From Pteria penguin (Eukaryota; Mollusca; Bivalvia; Pterioida; Pteriidae), in assembly GCA_035048485.1 (NCBI GenBank), contig CM068587.1, forward strand, positions 28,724,534 to 28,788,533: a DNA stretch of 64,000 bases, in the 5' to 3' direction. The position numbers and the translations under genes were made by a program. Position 1 is the stretch's first letter. Each line of letters opens with the position of its first letter. The notes under the pieces were generated by a model. It saw only the letters and a list, made by a program, of their open reading frames with translations. It had not been told where the DNA came from and did not search any database. Positions 9,645-21,334 of this stretch are shown here, one piece after another.

Positions 9645-11585
9645 GATGCAATCAGCTTCCCTAAGCCGCCGTCTATCCCAATTTGGAAACCGATGTTACC
9701 CAAGTGTTCTTCCGCCCTAAACAGTAACAAAAATATATTCCCCAAACAAGTCATGTGATGCGTAAAAAATCAATTTTAGCAACTAAAGTCAAAGACTTTG
9801 TGCTTTGCATATTGAAATTTGCTATAATAGATAGATTTTGTGTACTCTTATTTATGAGACATAGTTCTATGGAAAATATTCCGGCGCTACAGTATGTCGG
9901 TCAAAACGTACGAGTTTATTCCTTAACATACTTTATTTCGCTTAAGGATAGATCGATCGTTTTGTTTTCTTTTAATGTGTTTTAATGCACATCTTCATTT
10001 GTGTGCATGACCTCGTTTGTTTACTCGACTAAACATCTATATTGTACATAGTCTGTTGCAATGTTGACTTATATAATCAGTCAAAGGTTCCAAGTCGTTC
10101 GGACTAAGTATAAGGGATTATAGATGTTTCGATGCAAGGACATTTCGGTGCATTGTCGTTTCGATATAGAAATAATACGTTTCGGTACAAGGAGAAAATA
10201 TTTTGAACCTCGAAATGACCGTTGTGGTTGTTAAACCATTCTAATTTATACATTTGTCTAAAAAAATACTGAACCTTTGTGCATCAAAATGAACAGTTAA
10301 AGGTACAAATACATGATACACATATGCACTGAAACATCGTACTGAAACCTTTTTAGTGTATGACGTATGTCAACATAAAGGATTATTTCACACAGTGACA
10401 CTGTCAAAGTAAACATATAGAGAAGATTAAATGCATTTCATATACAAAATATTCATAATGAACTTGCATTTCTAGTCACTGTGAATAATTTAAAAGTATT
10501 TCTACTGTTTGTAATTCGGGTGCGTTTGAGCTCTTAGTACATGTATATTTATATAAAAATCAGCTTTGAAAATTACTATTGGGGTGACCGGAATTTCCGA
10601 AAAGACAAGTAGAATATCGTGATTTGATGTTTAAGTACACCTTTATACATTGCCAGATTGCTATTATATACATAGAAAAATATGCGAGTTTCATCTACAT
10701 GTATTTAGTTAGCTCTAATTTCTTTTGTTATTTTTAAGATCTTTTGTGATGTCACGGAAGAACTTACTATTGCTCTGTTACTCCGAAAATCCTTCCAAAG
10801 TCTTCTTCTTTTCAAGACGCTAATTGTAATCCCTAATATGTCTCACTAGTTTCTACATCGATATTTTTCTCTTATTTTCAAGATTTAGATCTATAGCTTT
10901 TCACGAGATGTTGTAAAAATGGTATTAATCTACATGGGGTATTGAATTATTCCCATTTAATTAAATTCAATGAACCTGTTTGTCCAGACAAAGGATCTCT
11001 AACAGCGACGGGCATAATCATAAAATCAGGCACGACTGGAAATTCAAACATTGTAGGTCTAGTCTGCATGTGACGTTCAAATCTTATGAAAGTGGTACAA
11101 TAGAGAGAGAGAGAGGTGCAAAATTTTGCACTTTTTTCGTATTTTTCCTTTACAATTAGATTTAGTTTTGTAATAAATTCTTAAGAACCAATTTCTGAAT
11201 AACAGACAATTGCCCACCCTGCGTTCTGCTATAAATGGCAAATGGTAATGCTTTGATATTGTCCGTTTAAATTTCACATTTCAGACACAGCCTATTGTAC
11301 GTGTGGTACAAATTGTTTAGATCATCTCGTGAACACTAGACCTATCGATTCCATGTTGGTTTTAGATATTTATAACTATCTCTAATCACAGTCTAAGACA
11401 AAGTGAAAAGGAGATATGATCCATCAGGATGCCCTGGTACATGCGCTGATTTCAATGAAGTGGACAAATGCGCATGTTGTTTTTACAATCATGTATATCA
11501 TTTTCCGACAATCATAGCCTTTATTCCTTGATCGGGTTATATCCGTGCAAGTATTAAATCAATATTCGTTGACATTAATTATGTG
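9645..11585. other. Intergenic, no recognised feature
   Basis: The stretch is AT-rich. 10100-10350 repeats the words TTTCGATGCA, TTTCGGTGCA and TTTCGGTACA irregularly, as in a decayed minisatellite. No gene, RNA or clear element is recognised. Confidence 0.4.
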
Positions 11586-11589
11586 TTTC

Positions 11590-11800
<211 letters not shown>

Positions 11801-11804
11801 ATTT

Positions 11805-12850
11805 TTATTTTCTCGGGGAAGCCCCCTGAAACACTCCCCCCCCCCGCCCAAATCGACCCTTTCGGCCTTGCAGACTTTCCCACTCGAGAGATGTGTACGT
11901 GCCCCTCCCCCCTTTTTATAGCTGTTGAGGTTCTGGATTTACCCGAGTTTCTGTATAATTCCAAATATCCAAATCTGCAAATCAAGTCAATTTCTCCCAA
12001 TGATGGTACGAATATACATCAAGTCCATTAATTTAACATCATTTTCGACACTACACATACACCCCCTCAATGACCTCATGTAAAGACATATATACAATAT
12101 ATATAAATGTATTAAAGATGAAATAATCGCTTTTATCTTATTCATTTATCTTAATATTAATCTACGGTCATATCCCACCCAACCCTCAGTTTAGAAATCT
12201 TTAATTATTTGATCAGGTATGTATATTAGATATATGAGTTGATTTTGTCAGCAGGGGGAAATGAAGTAAAGATAGATTTTGATATAGGAAATCATATAAA
12301 GATTTGAGGATGCTTCTCACTGTCCTGGGAGTAACTCCATTTTCCCAGTTGAAATTGAATACCCTGTTCGTTCATTATGATTAATTATGGCAATATCCTA
12401 CTTCGCACCCAAAGTGGTATATTCAAACTTAGCCGCAAGTCGTGGCCCTATTAAAATGATATGGCCACATTGCCTTACATGGTATAAACTTATAATTTTG
12501 ATAAACGTGTTATAGAGTAAGCCTTCCCCATAGGCAGACTTCCCCCCCCCCCCCCCGGCGGTCTTACTCTAGAATGAGTCTTCCCCTCAAGGGGGAACGC
12601 TCACGCTAGAGCCAGCCTTCCCCTTGATCAAACAGAACGCACGGAGTAATTTTCTAGAAAAATGCACGCGTGTGATAGACAGTCAACATCGAGTATTACC
12701 CCGGCCGGGTATTACTATGGTTTGCTAAGATTCAGATTCTATATATCATTTAGGATATAAACTGTGGCGATCCAGGAAAAAAAAGGAAGGTGTGTGGAGG
12801 GGGAGGGGGGGGGGAAGCACACGTGAAAACAAATATTTGTCAATCTACTT
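11805..12850. other. Intergenic with C-rich and G-rich runs
   Basis: C runs lie at about 11837-11848 and 12542-12556, and a G run at about 12798-12814. 12530-12630 repeats the word CTTCCCC several times (AAGCCTTCCCC, AGTCTTCCCCT, CAGCCTTCCCCTT). Nothing coding is recognised. Confidence 0.4.
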
Positions 12851-12854
12851 AATC

Positions 12855-13335
12855 ATGCTTGAATTTGAATAATATTTCACAGAATTGTTGCCCTAGACCC
12901 AAGGATGTGCCATGACCTTGACTGAAAAGTCATTCATGTATCTTCAAGGTCAAGGTCACAATGTATATGATGGGTAAATCAGTCTGTGCCATACCTTTCT
13001 ACCCCATGTATAGATTTGAATAATATTTCACAGAATTGTTGCCTAGGATCAAAGGGCGTATTTTGACCTTGAACCAAGGTTATATCCTCAAGGTCATGGT
13101 CACAATGCATATAATGGGTAAAATTTTGTCTGGGCCTTAACTTTTTACCCCTTTCGTAGATTTGAGTATACGTAATATTTCACAGAATTGTTGCCCAGGA
13201 CTCAAAAATGTGTCTTGATTTTGAAACAAAAATATATATATTATGCAAGGTCAAGGTCACATTGTATATGATGGGTAAATCTTTGTCTATTCCATAATTT
13301 TCTACCCTTTGCACGGATTTGAATAGTATTTCACA
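12855..13335 (+). repeat. Tandem repeat, ~150-bp unit with GGTCAAGGTCAC motif
   Basis: Four diverged units begin with TTTGAATAATATTTCACAGA or a close relative near 12864, 13015, 13162 and 13317. Each of the first three carries (TC)AAGGTCA(A/T)GGTCACAATG and ATGGGTAAAT. A related array with other words is at 33055-33480. Confidence 0.8.
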
Positions 13336-13549
13336 GATTTTAGGCAATGTGGGAATGTTTCTATACTTTCAAATTCATCCTTTCAAATTAAGTGACGGCA
13401 ATGTAATGCCACGCTAGGCGTTCCTTTTGTTGACTATATAGTGTGCTTCATAAATCACCTTCCATCAGTGTTCTCAGTACTTTGATTCATACATGCACAT
13501 CATGCCGGAATAGCTTTCTATTAATTGACCTTAATTTAGGAAAAATACT

Positions 13550-14090
13550 TCATCCCATAACTTTTTTAAAGTTTTACTAAAACAAGGCACAACATTACAA
13601 ATGTAAATGACACTGCTTTCATATTTTACATCTCTATTTCTTGTGAAAGACCTTTCCATAAGTACAAACATTTTTATTTTGTGACCTTCTTGGAGATTGC
13701 CATACATGTTAGGCAAAATAGCTAATGCTCTATCTTTTAAATGATAAGTGATAAGGCTTTCATATTGTATTTCATGTGTTTTTCTTCTTCGATATAATTT
13801 TTGTGCCCCCGGAACAACAGATTAGGGGCATATCATTTTCTGTCTGTTTATATGTGTGTTTGTTTGTCTGTCTGTTGTCCACTTTTACCTTCGCCGTAAC
13901 TTTTGAAACTTGAGAGACAGAAATTTCATATTTGGCAAGCATACTCCACTTATAAAGTCCTTCAAACTACACCAAGGTAATTGACCTCGTGACTTTAACC
14001 GTGACCTTTGACCTACATTTAAAAATTTGCCTTATTTGAACGTTGTTGCCGCCGGGGGCAGTCGTGTTTCACAAACACATCTTGTACTTT
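13550..14090 (+). repeat. Dispersed mollusc-type repeat ending in CACAAACACATCTTGT
   Basis: 13550-13780 resembles 9465-9640. At 13803 GTGCCCCCGGAACAACAG opens a segment with TCTGTCTGTTG and GACCTTTGACC. It closes at about 14050-14082 with GGGGGCA...GTGTTTCACAAACACATC. The CCCCCG...GGGGGC ends are inverted relative to each other. A diverged relative lies at 62640-62950. Confidence 0.55.
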
Positions 14091-14094
14091 CCTG

Positions 14095-14875
14095 TTTTAA
14101 GTGAGTATGCCGGAGGTTTAAAGCTTTACAGTCATAAGTATCAGCGTGAGATTAATGACAAATCCCAACTTCCGATACCTCATAAGCCTTTGACGATACT
14201 GAACTGACAGGATAGATTGTCTTTCTGTAAATTGTCGTTTAGTACCGAAATTGGTCGTTTCATTCCTTATATGTTTTGCTTATTTTGTACTAGCAGTTTC
14301 TTTCACCTTGATTGCTTTGAAATCCTGATTTTGTCAATATGATAAATATTGTAACATGTACGGGAACAGATCTTCTGAATGCTATTTGGACAGATAATCC
14401 GAAATCCATGATCTGAATCCGAAAGGAAATTTAGGGAACGGATGTCTAAAATAATGTTGAATTTGTCTCTATAATCCGGACAAATTCCCCCACATCTCGA
14501 GCATAGCTGTAGCAAATTAACCATTTTTATTACATTTATGTGTACTTGATAGACCTTTTCCTAATTTTACATGATGTGAATGACTTGATGCCTTACAACC
14601 TGCCCTTATTTCTTTAAAAATTTGTAATTCACGTTTGGATTCAATGTAAAGTAACGCATGATTTTGCGATAAAAATATATATCTTGCATATAGTAAACGT
14701 TAAGAAAATTCTTTGAAATGAGTCTGCTGATTAAAAACATGTCTGAATCGAGTCGTTGTTCAGTTTAAGTACATGTTTCAAGATTTTGTATAACACTGTC
14801 AGAGTTATTATTCATTAAGTTAAGTAAGAGTTATCTTTCTTCCTATATTATAATTCGTGGAGTAATTAGACTTGA
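14095..14875. other. Intergenic, no recognised feature
   Basis: An antisense frame at 14303-14524 contains several Cys residues but no recognisable domain. Nothing else is supported. Confidence 0.35.
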
Positions 14876-14878
14876 AAT

Positions 14879-15160
14879 TAATTGATTGATTGATTGATTT
14901 TTGTTTTACGTCACACCACGAATATTTCACGTATATGGTGACGGCATCTGCCTGATGCGGGGCATACAAATTTTGACCTTTGCAACGGACCCACCCGAAG
15001 CAGTGAGGGATCTTTAACGTGCCATGCATACCACGACACGGGGCCTTGGTTTTTACTGTCTCATCCGAAAGACAGGACACCGGCATGGCCAGAGCGGGAA
15101 TCGAACCCCGGCCTCCCGATCAGGAGTCCGGCGCGATACCGCTAGGCCACGCCAGCTTGA
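14879..15160 (-). repeat. tRNA-derived SINE, family A, near full length
   Basis: On the minus strand the tRNA-like head at about 15155-15094 has A box GGCCTAGCGGTA and B box GGTTCGATTCC. The body follows (GTCTTTCGGATGAGACAG, GTTAAAGATCCCTCACTGC, GGGTGGGTCCGTTGCAAAGG, GTGTGACGTAAAACAAAAA) and ends in a (TCAA)n tail at 14879-14898. This copy and the one at 34.2 kb define the family. It could belong to one of the animal SINE superfamilies with a conserved central domain. Confidence 0.85.
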
Positions 15161-15164
15161 CATG

Positions 15165-16600
15165 CAATTAAGATACCTTGATCTTTATATGGAAAGTTAC
15201 AAAAAAAATATTCATTTTGCGACAACACGTTTCCACAGGTTGGAGTAATTACATCTCTTGGGCAGAATCAAACGCGTGGATGACTCAGACTATATATAAA
15301 CAAACCAGCAAATTTGACACAGATTGGGGGAAAATGTGTGAGAAGCCTTCAGACAGATCGGTAAGTTCTAAATGCATATCGTTTGCCTAACCTTTATGTA
15401 TGTTTGATGTTTTCTCCATTTGATGACAAATTTGCACAATTGTACCGCTCAATCTTTGTATCAAAATTGCAGAAATACGCTACTTAAGGAATTTTGGCCC
15501 TATCGTCAAAATTAGGACAACGTCTTTCGGCAACCTTAATCCTTTTGATATTTAGACAGTTTACCATGACATGTTTAGGTGGGAATTACACTGCAGAATT
15601 TCACTTCTGAGGGACACAGACTGTCTGACTACTGAATAAAAGACTCAACCATTGATCTTTTAAACTTTTGTCTAGGAAGCTGATAAGAAATTATATAAGA
15701 ACTTTTTCCACACACATTCGCATGCAATATGGCATCACATAGGTTTTTCTCTAGCCGTAAGGCTGAAAAGTATAAATCATCCCTGTACAAGTTTGCCCTT
15801 TGACATAGGACATAGTGTGACGTTTTGCTTGTAAAGTTTCAAGTTTCAAGTTTATTTATTTCTCATAAGTCGTTTACACAACATTGAGAACATATATACA
15901 TAATACATTATCAAAGCAAAGAACTACTTGAGGGGATGGTTGTTTGTTTTCCTGTCCTCAGCTCTCTGATCGTGTATCCGTAATTTTCATGCATCGTTCT
16001 AGTCAATCGGTTTTCTTTGTTTTGAGTTTCAAGTTCTATACCGTTATACGTTGGATCTTTGTTTTGGAAGAAAGTTAAATTTACATCATAGAACATGTAC
16101 ATCATCGATATGGCTAATTCTGCAGATAAGATTCTCTCTTAGAGCGTGCTCTTTAGTTATTGGAGGGTATTCAAGAAAAATAATGTGTTTCTTGGGAAAC
16201 GCATAATGTCCTGTGGTATGTTTGTTTTTGCACCTCTTCTATCGTCTTTATACCAAGGCAGTTTGTAATACTTATTTCAAGCGTGCCTCAAAAGAACTCA
16301 TTACACGTAAGAATAAATCATTTTGTGTCACAAAGTAAATCCAATATTAATCTTTTCTTCTTCATATTTCAGCAGTTGTTCCTACTCGATCTTTTTATTG
16401 TTTCCGCTGTCTTGCCTTTGAATGAAAACTCAGCATTGTCATCAAGATCCCATAACTATTTGAAAATCATTCCCTTTCCTTGGTAAATATGCTAGACAAC
16501 GCAGAAATTAGCAATTTCTGTCAAAGTGATTTCTAGTTTCCATATAACTATTATGTTGCATTATCACCGAATTATTTTTAACCAGATAGTCTCCTGTTCT
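15165..16600. other. Intergenic, no recognised feature
   Basis: Only short frames occur (15178-15390 +, 15911-16105 -, 16283-16486 +) and none is recognised. AAGTTTCAAGTTTCAAGTTT at 15834 is a short tandem repeat. Confidence 0.35.
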
Positions 16601-16606
16601 TTAAAA

Positions 16607-16690
16607 ATTATTATTATTATTGTTATTATTATCATTCTTCTTCTTCTTCTTATTATTATTATTATTATTATTATTATCATTATCACTATT
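16607..16690. repeat. (TTA)n / (CTT)n microsatellite
   Basis: Runs of ATT/TTA are interrupted by CTTCTTCTTCTT. The polyisoleucine/leucine frame over it is an artefact. Confidence 0.95.
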
Positions 16691-16711
16691 ATTATTGTGC
16701 CTTTTTGAAGC

Positions 16712-17205
16712 CGGTAAAGCCCAGTGGGTGGGGTGTTTGTTGTGACCGAGAGTTTCCGGGTTCGACTCCGCCGTGGACATACCAGTGTTCTGTCTTTCAG
16801 AGTCCGGCGCTATAAACTGAGAATATACTTAAGTCATAATTTCATATTCTTCTGTTCATCAACGAATTAATAACTGGGATATGGATTTTATTTAGTTTTA
16901 TTCTACTAATAAATAGAATTAAACAAATCTGCATCAGAATTTATTTGAACGTTAGATAATGGAATAAATTAAAATGAAATATTTGACTTAAGTATATTCT
17001 CAGTTTATGGCGCCGGACCCTGATGAGACAGTTAACACCGAGTTCCCGTATCACGGTAGGCATGGCACGTAAAAGATCCCTACTGCTTCGGATGGGTCCG
17101 TTGCAAAGGTATAAATATCAATATGATGCATCAGGAAGATGCCTTAACCATGTACGTGAATTAATCGTGGAGTGACGTAAAACAATAATCAGTCAATCAG
17201 TCCAT
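16712..17205 (+). repeat. SINE family A split by a MITE
   Basis: The head at 16712-16799 has AGCCCAGTGGGTGGGGTG (A-box region) and B box GGGTTCGACTCC, then ACCAGTGTTCTGTCTTTC. The body resumes at 17021 with TGATGAGACAG and runs through AAAAGATCCCTACTGCTTCG and GTGGAGTGACGTAAAACAAT to about 17205. In intact copies TCTTTC and GGATGAGACAG are adjacent, which places the insertion at 16800-17020. Confidence 0.85.
16800..17020. mobile_element. 221-bp MITE, copy 1, inserted in a SINE
   Basis: Terminal inverted repeats of about 36 bp read GAGTCCGGCGCTATAAACTG at the left and GGGTCCGGCGCCATAAACTG at the right (reverse complement). Both continue into AGAATATACTTAAGTCA. The inside is AT-rich and non-coding. 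It differs from copy 2 at 18273-18493 at only about four positions. The exact target-site duplication cannot be fixed. Confidence 0.9.
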
Positions 17206-18185
17206 TTTGCCTTTCTCTTTTCGTTGATGTGTTGGACACATACTTTTGCATCTGTATTCTATATACTTGTAAACTGTGTCCCGAGAGTTTTGAAGGTTGA
17301 ATTCCAATGATTTATCTTTTGTTTATGCTTACTTGTTGTTGAATGGTATGTTTTCTTGTCAGATATCCGATGTTGTCCGTATCCGGCTGAGTGGATGGGG
17401 GGGGGGGGGGGGGGGCTCTTAACGTGACCGGGAAGTCCCTCTCGGACGGTCTTAAAGAAGCAACGTCACGTCAACATTCAACATTTAGGTTGTTTTAAAA
17501 TGTTGAATCTGTAGACATGGATTCAATTTTTCTTCAACATATCAAATGATCAACACCAGGTAGTAATGGAAGTGAGAGATACTGCAAGTATTAGCTCTTG
17601 CAATATTTCTACATTGTGCAAAGCACAGGCTTATGTTGCTACCATTAACAAGAAATTTTTTTTCATGCAATTTCTAAATAAAATAAAGAAATAAAAATAA
17701 AATCAGATGGAATTTCAGTGAGTAAGAAGAAAAGATGATAATTTTATATGTAAGAGTTTATTGCTGGCATTGTGTCAGGTTTACACATTCAAGTACATGT
17801 AAGTGAAGTAGAAATCATAGGGCAGTTAGTGGACTATTGGATGAATCAAGTCTGTGTCTGTTGTTTGTTTGGGTGTTCTGTTGTGCTTAAATCTAAGGCT
17901 AAAACTAAAAAAAAATAAAAAGAATAAGTGAGATGCATTAATGTAGACTGTAAAATGTCAAAATAAATCTCCTTAAACAACTTGAATGACATAGAATTGA
18001 TCGAAAGGTTGAAATACAAATCGAAAGTTTGTTGTCAATTTCGAAAATGTCCAAAGGATTGAGTTTTTAGCGATTAAAATGTTTGCATATCCTATTCACT
18101 ACATGTAGCAAAATATTTAAATCCAAGTACATCAGGATTTCCACAATGATACATTTTAGAAGGTCAAGTGGACATGGTTTATTCC
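17206..18185. other. Intergenic with a long G run
   Basis: A run of about 19 G lies at 17397-17415. The remainder is AT-rich and nothing coding is recognised. Confidence 0.4.
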
Positions 18186-18188
18186 TGT

Positions 18189-18189
<1 letters not shown>

Positions 18190-18228
<39 letters not shown>

Positions 18229-18239
18229 TAATAATAATA
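18190..18239. repeat. (AAT)n microsatellite
   Basis: An ATA trinucleotide tract abuts the left end of the inverted-repeat element at 18241, which may have inserted next to it. Confidence 0.95.
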
Positions 18240-18240
18240 G

Positions 18241-18812
18241 TATAGGTCTACAGCGATAACTGTGCTCATCCGGAGTCCGACGCCATAAACTGAGAATATA
18301 CTTAAGTCATAATTTCAAATTCTTCTGTTCATCAATGAATTAATAACTGGGATATGGATTTTATTTAGTTTTATTCTACTAATAAATAGAATTAAACAAA
18401 TCTGCATCAGAATTTATTTGAACGTTAGATAATGGAATAAATTAAAATGAAATATTTGACTTAAGTATATTCTCAGTTTATGGCGCCGGACCCGGGTTTT
18501 TAAGAAACAAAAACAAAGATTCCATTATCAAATTATAGGGGTGTTTACCAAAGTTTATTTCTTCCAATACATACCAATATTCATCTAAATGACCGTGTTT
18601 TAAATATCATAATAAGAGTCTCTGTGGCTTAGCGGTAACTGGTGTATTCATCCTGTACGCCACGGCCGCTACTATGAACTGAAAGTGAAGTGAAGTGAAA
18701 AAATATACCTTTTCGGAAAATTTGACGATGATGAACCTGTCTCCTCTGTTATGATAAAGTTTAGACTCGTCTTGTTTATAAACATGGGTAATATTATCGC
18801 TGTAGACCTATA
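18241..18812. mobile_element. 572-bp inverted-repeat element hosting a MITE
   Basis: TATAGGTCTACAGCGATAA at 18241-18259 recurs exactly inverted at 18794-18812. Inside are a tRNA-like word (GTGGCTTAGCGGTAACTGG near 18616) and the complete MITE copy 2. Without that MITE the element would be about 350 bp. No transposase is present, so it is non-autonomous. Confidence 0.75.
18273..18493. mobile_element. 221-bp MITE, copy 2, nested
   Basis: It has the same ends and interior as the copy at 16800-17020 (about 98% identical by eye) and the same orientation. It lies just inside the left end of the 18241-18812 element and so is younger than that element. Confidence 0.9.
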
Positions 18813-18893
18813 GTAATAAAACATGATAAACGTTTTTGAATACGGCTGATTTTGTTTTCTGTACGACTTATCACTACCATTTACATTGCATTA

Positions 18894-18895
<2 letters not shown>

Positions 18896-18951
<56 letters not shown>
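18896..18951. repeat. (TG)n microsatellite
   Basis: About 28 uninterrupted GT dinucleotides. Confidence 0.97.
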
Positions 18952-18954
<3 letters not shown>

Positions 18955-18959
18955 GCTAA

Positions 18960-20205
18960 ACAAACAAAACGTAATCATTTAATACTTTTATAAACAAAAA
19001 ATGTTGTATGAACATTAAATTCGAAACTTGTTTTGTCTTGTATCCTCATTTTACCACTAACTGACAGGGGGAAAGTATAATTCTATATTAAAAGCTGAAG
19101 CTGTTAGAAACTGTTTCATTATCTCATCAAAACAGGTAGGATGTACGATGTATGTGTATGACACTAAGGTCAACGCCGTTAGTGCGTCGGTGTCCTGTCT
19201 TTTAATAATCTGGATTAGTTGCTAAGTCGAATTCTGAATAATACATCAGACAGATGTAATCGCCGTATCAGTCTTCTTGTGACATAAAACAAGAAACAAT
19301 TTACAGAGTTATCAAATACTCATATTGTATTATTTTTCTACATAGTTTCAAATTCGGAAATATAGTTTGTTGCATTTGCTTACTGTCAGGTTTACATCAA
19401 TATAAATATTGGAAATGAGAGATAAATATTGTAGGAAACCTGCTAAACATCTCATTTGTTCCCTTGTATTTTGTAATTGCGTCATGAAAAACTACCCGAA
19501 AAAATGAAAGATTTCTAAAGAATTGGTGTGCATTATGATTCTTACTTCCGGTAATTTTTCAAAGCCAGCGTAGCTCCCATGCTTAAGGGGGGTTGACGAT
19601 CGTTTGGTGACGTCATATATGTTATGTCAGAAGGAGGGTGGGGAAAAGAAAACTTTGTTGATTTGTCTTCGTACAAAATAGCATATATATTATAGTAGTA
19701 ACAAAATAATGTAATACTATAGGTCTAAACATATTTCTGATTTATTATGAATCATATAAGTTGTTTACATCAATCAAAATAAGAGTGCGGTGTTTTGCTT
19801 ATTTTTAAAGGTAGTGTGGTTATATAAAATATTTATATACACATATAACTTATCTCTATAAGAGTTGCCCTCTTATTGCTTTACAATGATTTAGGAACAA
19901 ATTAGGGGGGGGGGGAGAGGGATGATAGAGTAATAAAATCTTACTTTGCACGAAATCTAATTATATACATACATATTTCTTTTATTTTATTAAGTACATA
20001 TGATATTATAGAATAAAAATAAATCAAGAAAATGATATTTGCACATATGTTTACATTCTCAGCCCTCTACATATCACATTTTGATGCATTTGTACAGGAA
20101 TAATTTTAGCAACCAGTGAAACAAAACAGCCTTTTCTCTCATTACATATATAAGGGATTCTAAAATTGATACTGCACCGAGAAGGAAAGACATTATACTA
20201 TACAT
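18960..20205. other. Intergenic; degenerate SINE near 19160-19290
   Basis: 19180-19290 keeps recognisable SINE family A words (CGGTGTCCTGTCTTTTAAT, ATACATCAGACAGATGTAAT, GACATAAAACAAGAAACAAT) in sense orientation. The rest is AT-rich with a G run at 19902-19916. Confidence 0.45.
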
Positions 20206-20214
20206 AAGAGGTGT

Positions 20215-20460
20215 TTATAATCTGCTGATTTACATAACATTGGCTGTGCAAACTAGTAGATATGTTTGACTCAGAAATTACCAAAATATGAATTAACCAT
20301 GTTAAGACCCCATAATTTTTATTTCTTGCTCAAACGAAAGCAAATAAAGGTAGGTTATGTGTTAAAACCACCAATTTATTTCTGTCTTTTATGTTCCTTA
20401 AATAAAAAAAGATTTTTTTAAAAAGCACGTATTTTTCACTAGAATTTTTAAAGGAATGGA
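20215..20460 (+). repeat. Dispersed ~250-bp repeat, copy 1
   Basis: It shares an extended alignment with 41455-41695 in the same orientation: ATCTGCTGATTTACATAA, AAAATATGAATTAA, CCATAATTTTTATTTCTTG, TATGTTCCTTAAATAAAAAA and CACGTATTTTTCACTAGAA. No coding frame is seen. Confidence 0.75.
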
Positions 20461-20539
20461 TAACCCTTAAATGCTTAACTGAAAAATCCCCTTTTCGAGT
20501 CCCGAATGTTCCCTATCTCAAATGAGATGATAAAATACT

Positions 20540-20665
20540 AAGGGTTTCGTGACAAGGTAGAAATGGCACGACCAAGATCCGTTATAGCTTAGGATATGTT
20601 CGTTTGATAGGTCAAAGTTTCTGTACATCTGCATCGGGCAGAAGCCATTATCATTTAAGTGCATT
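20540..20665 (+). repeat. Degenerate SINE family A body
   Basis: GTTTCGTGACAAGGTAGAAA, GGCACGACCAAGATCCGTTA and CATCTGCATCGGGCAGAAGC follow the order of the SINE body with many substitutions. The tRNA head is not recognisable. Confidence 0.45.
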
Positions 20666-21069
20666 TTCCCGTTGTCTGACACACTCGAATTTTTCATTTC
20701 GGCAATCTTATCGTAAGAGTTGTAGAACTTTTAATGTGAACCAAACCTAAGGTTAGAAATTTAAGAAATATTATATAATATTCAATTATCAAAATTAATT
20801 ATTAATATACATACACACGAATAAGATATGCCAATACCGATCCGACACAAATAAAAATGTCAGATCGACAGTGTTCCTCGATGTGGCCTCATCCAAACAC
20901 TAAGACTTAAAATCGACTCTTTATACATCAGACATAGCGAGCTTTATCAGTCTGCACGGACTGCAGAATTGCCTTAGGTCATATCGGTAATTATCAAATT
21001 CCTTCTTAGATTTACAAATTCCAGATTATTTATATATAGATATATACCCATCATGGTGTTCCACATACC

Positions 21070-21330
21070 GGTAAGCAGTGGGTTCGATTGCTATACCACC
21101 AAATACCTTGTAGTCCGTTCAATAGCTTTCATCTGTACAACGTACTAGGTTCGAATCTATGACTCCCTATGTATTCTTTTTAATTGCTCTTGTTCCAAAT
21201 AGTCCGGGTTCGAATCTCTAGTGCCAAATATCTATACCAGTGATCTTCGCACACCCTAAAAGGTTCGAATCATTTACCACAAAACTGTCCTTCAATTCCT
21301 GCATACATGTAACTGAGGATTCGCAGGTGT
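21070..21330 (+). other. Cluster of tRNA B-box-like motifs
   Basis: GGTTCGATT at 21081, GGTTCGAATC at 21148, 21207 and 21262, and GGATTCGCAG at 21317 lie 55-67 bases apart. The motif equals the pol III B-box/TPsiC consensus GGTTCGANTC. No matching A boxes or cloverleaf stems are evident, so these are not called tRNA genes. They could be the remains of tandem tRNA-derived units. Confidence 0.45.
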
Positions 21331-21334
21331 TTTT

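Noticed and set aside
15094..15155. Functional tRNA gene on the minus strand (and at 34.4 and 54.7 kb)
   Set aside because: A and B boxes are present but the heads continue into SINE bodies and acceptor stems do not pair well, so they are SINE heads.
14820..15248. ORFs across the SINE at 14.9-15.2 kb (and likewise 34282-34546)
   Set aside because: They read through tRNA-derived SINE sequence on either strand and the same frames are broken in other copies.
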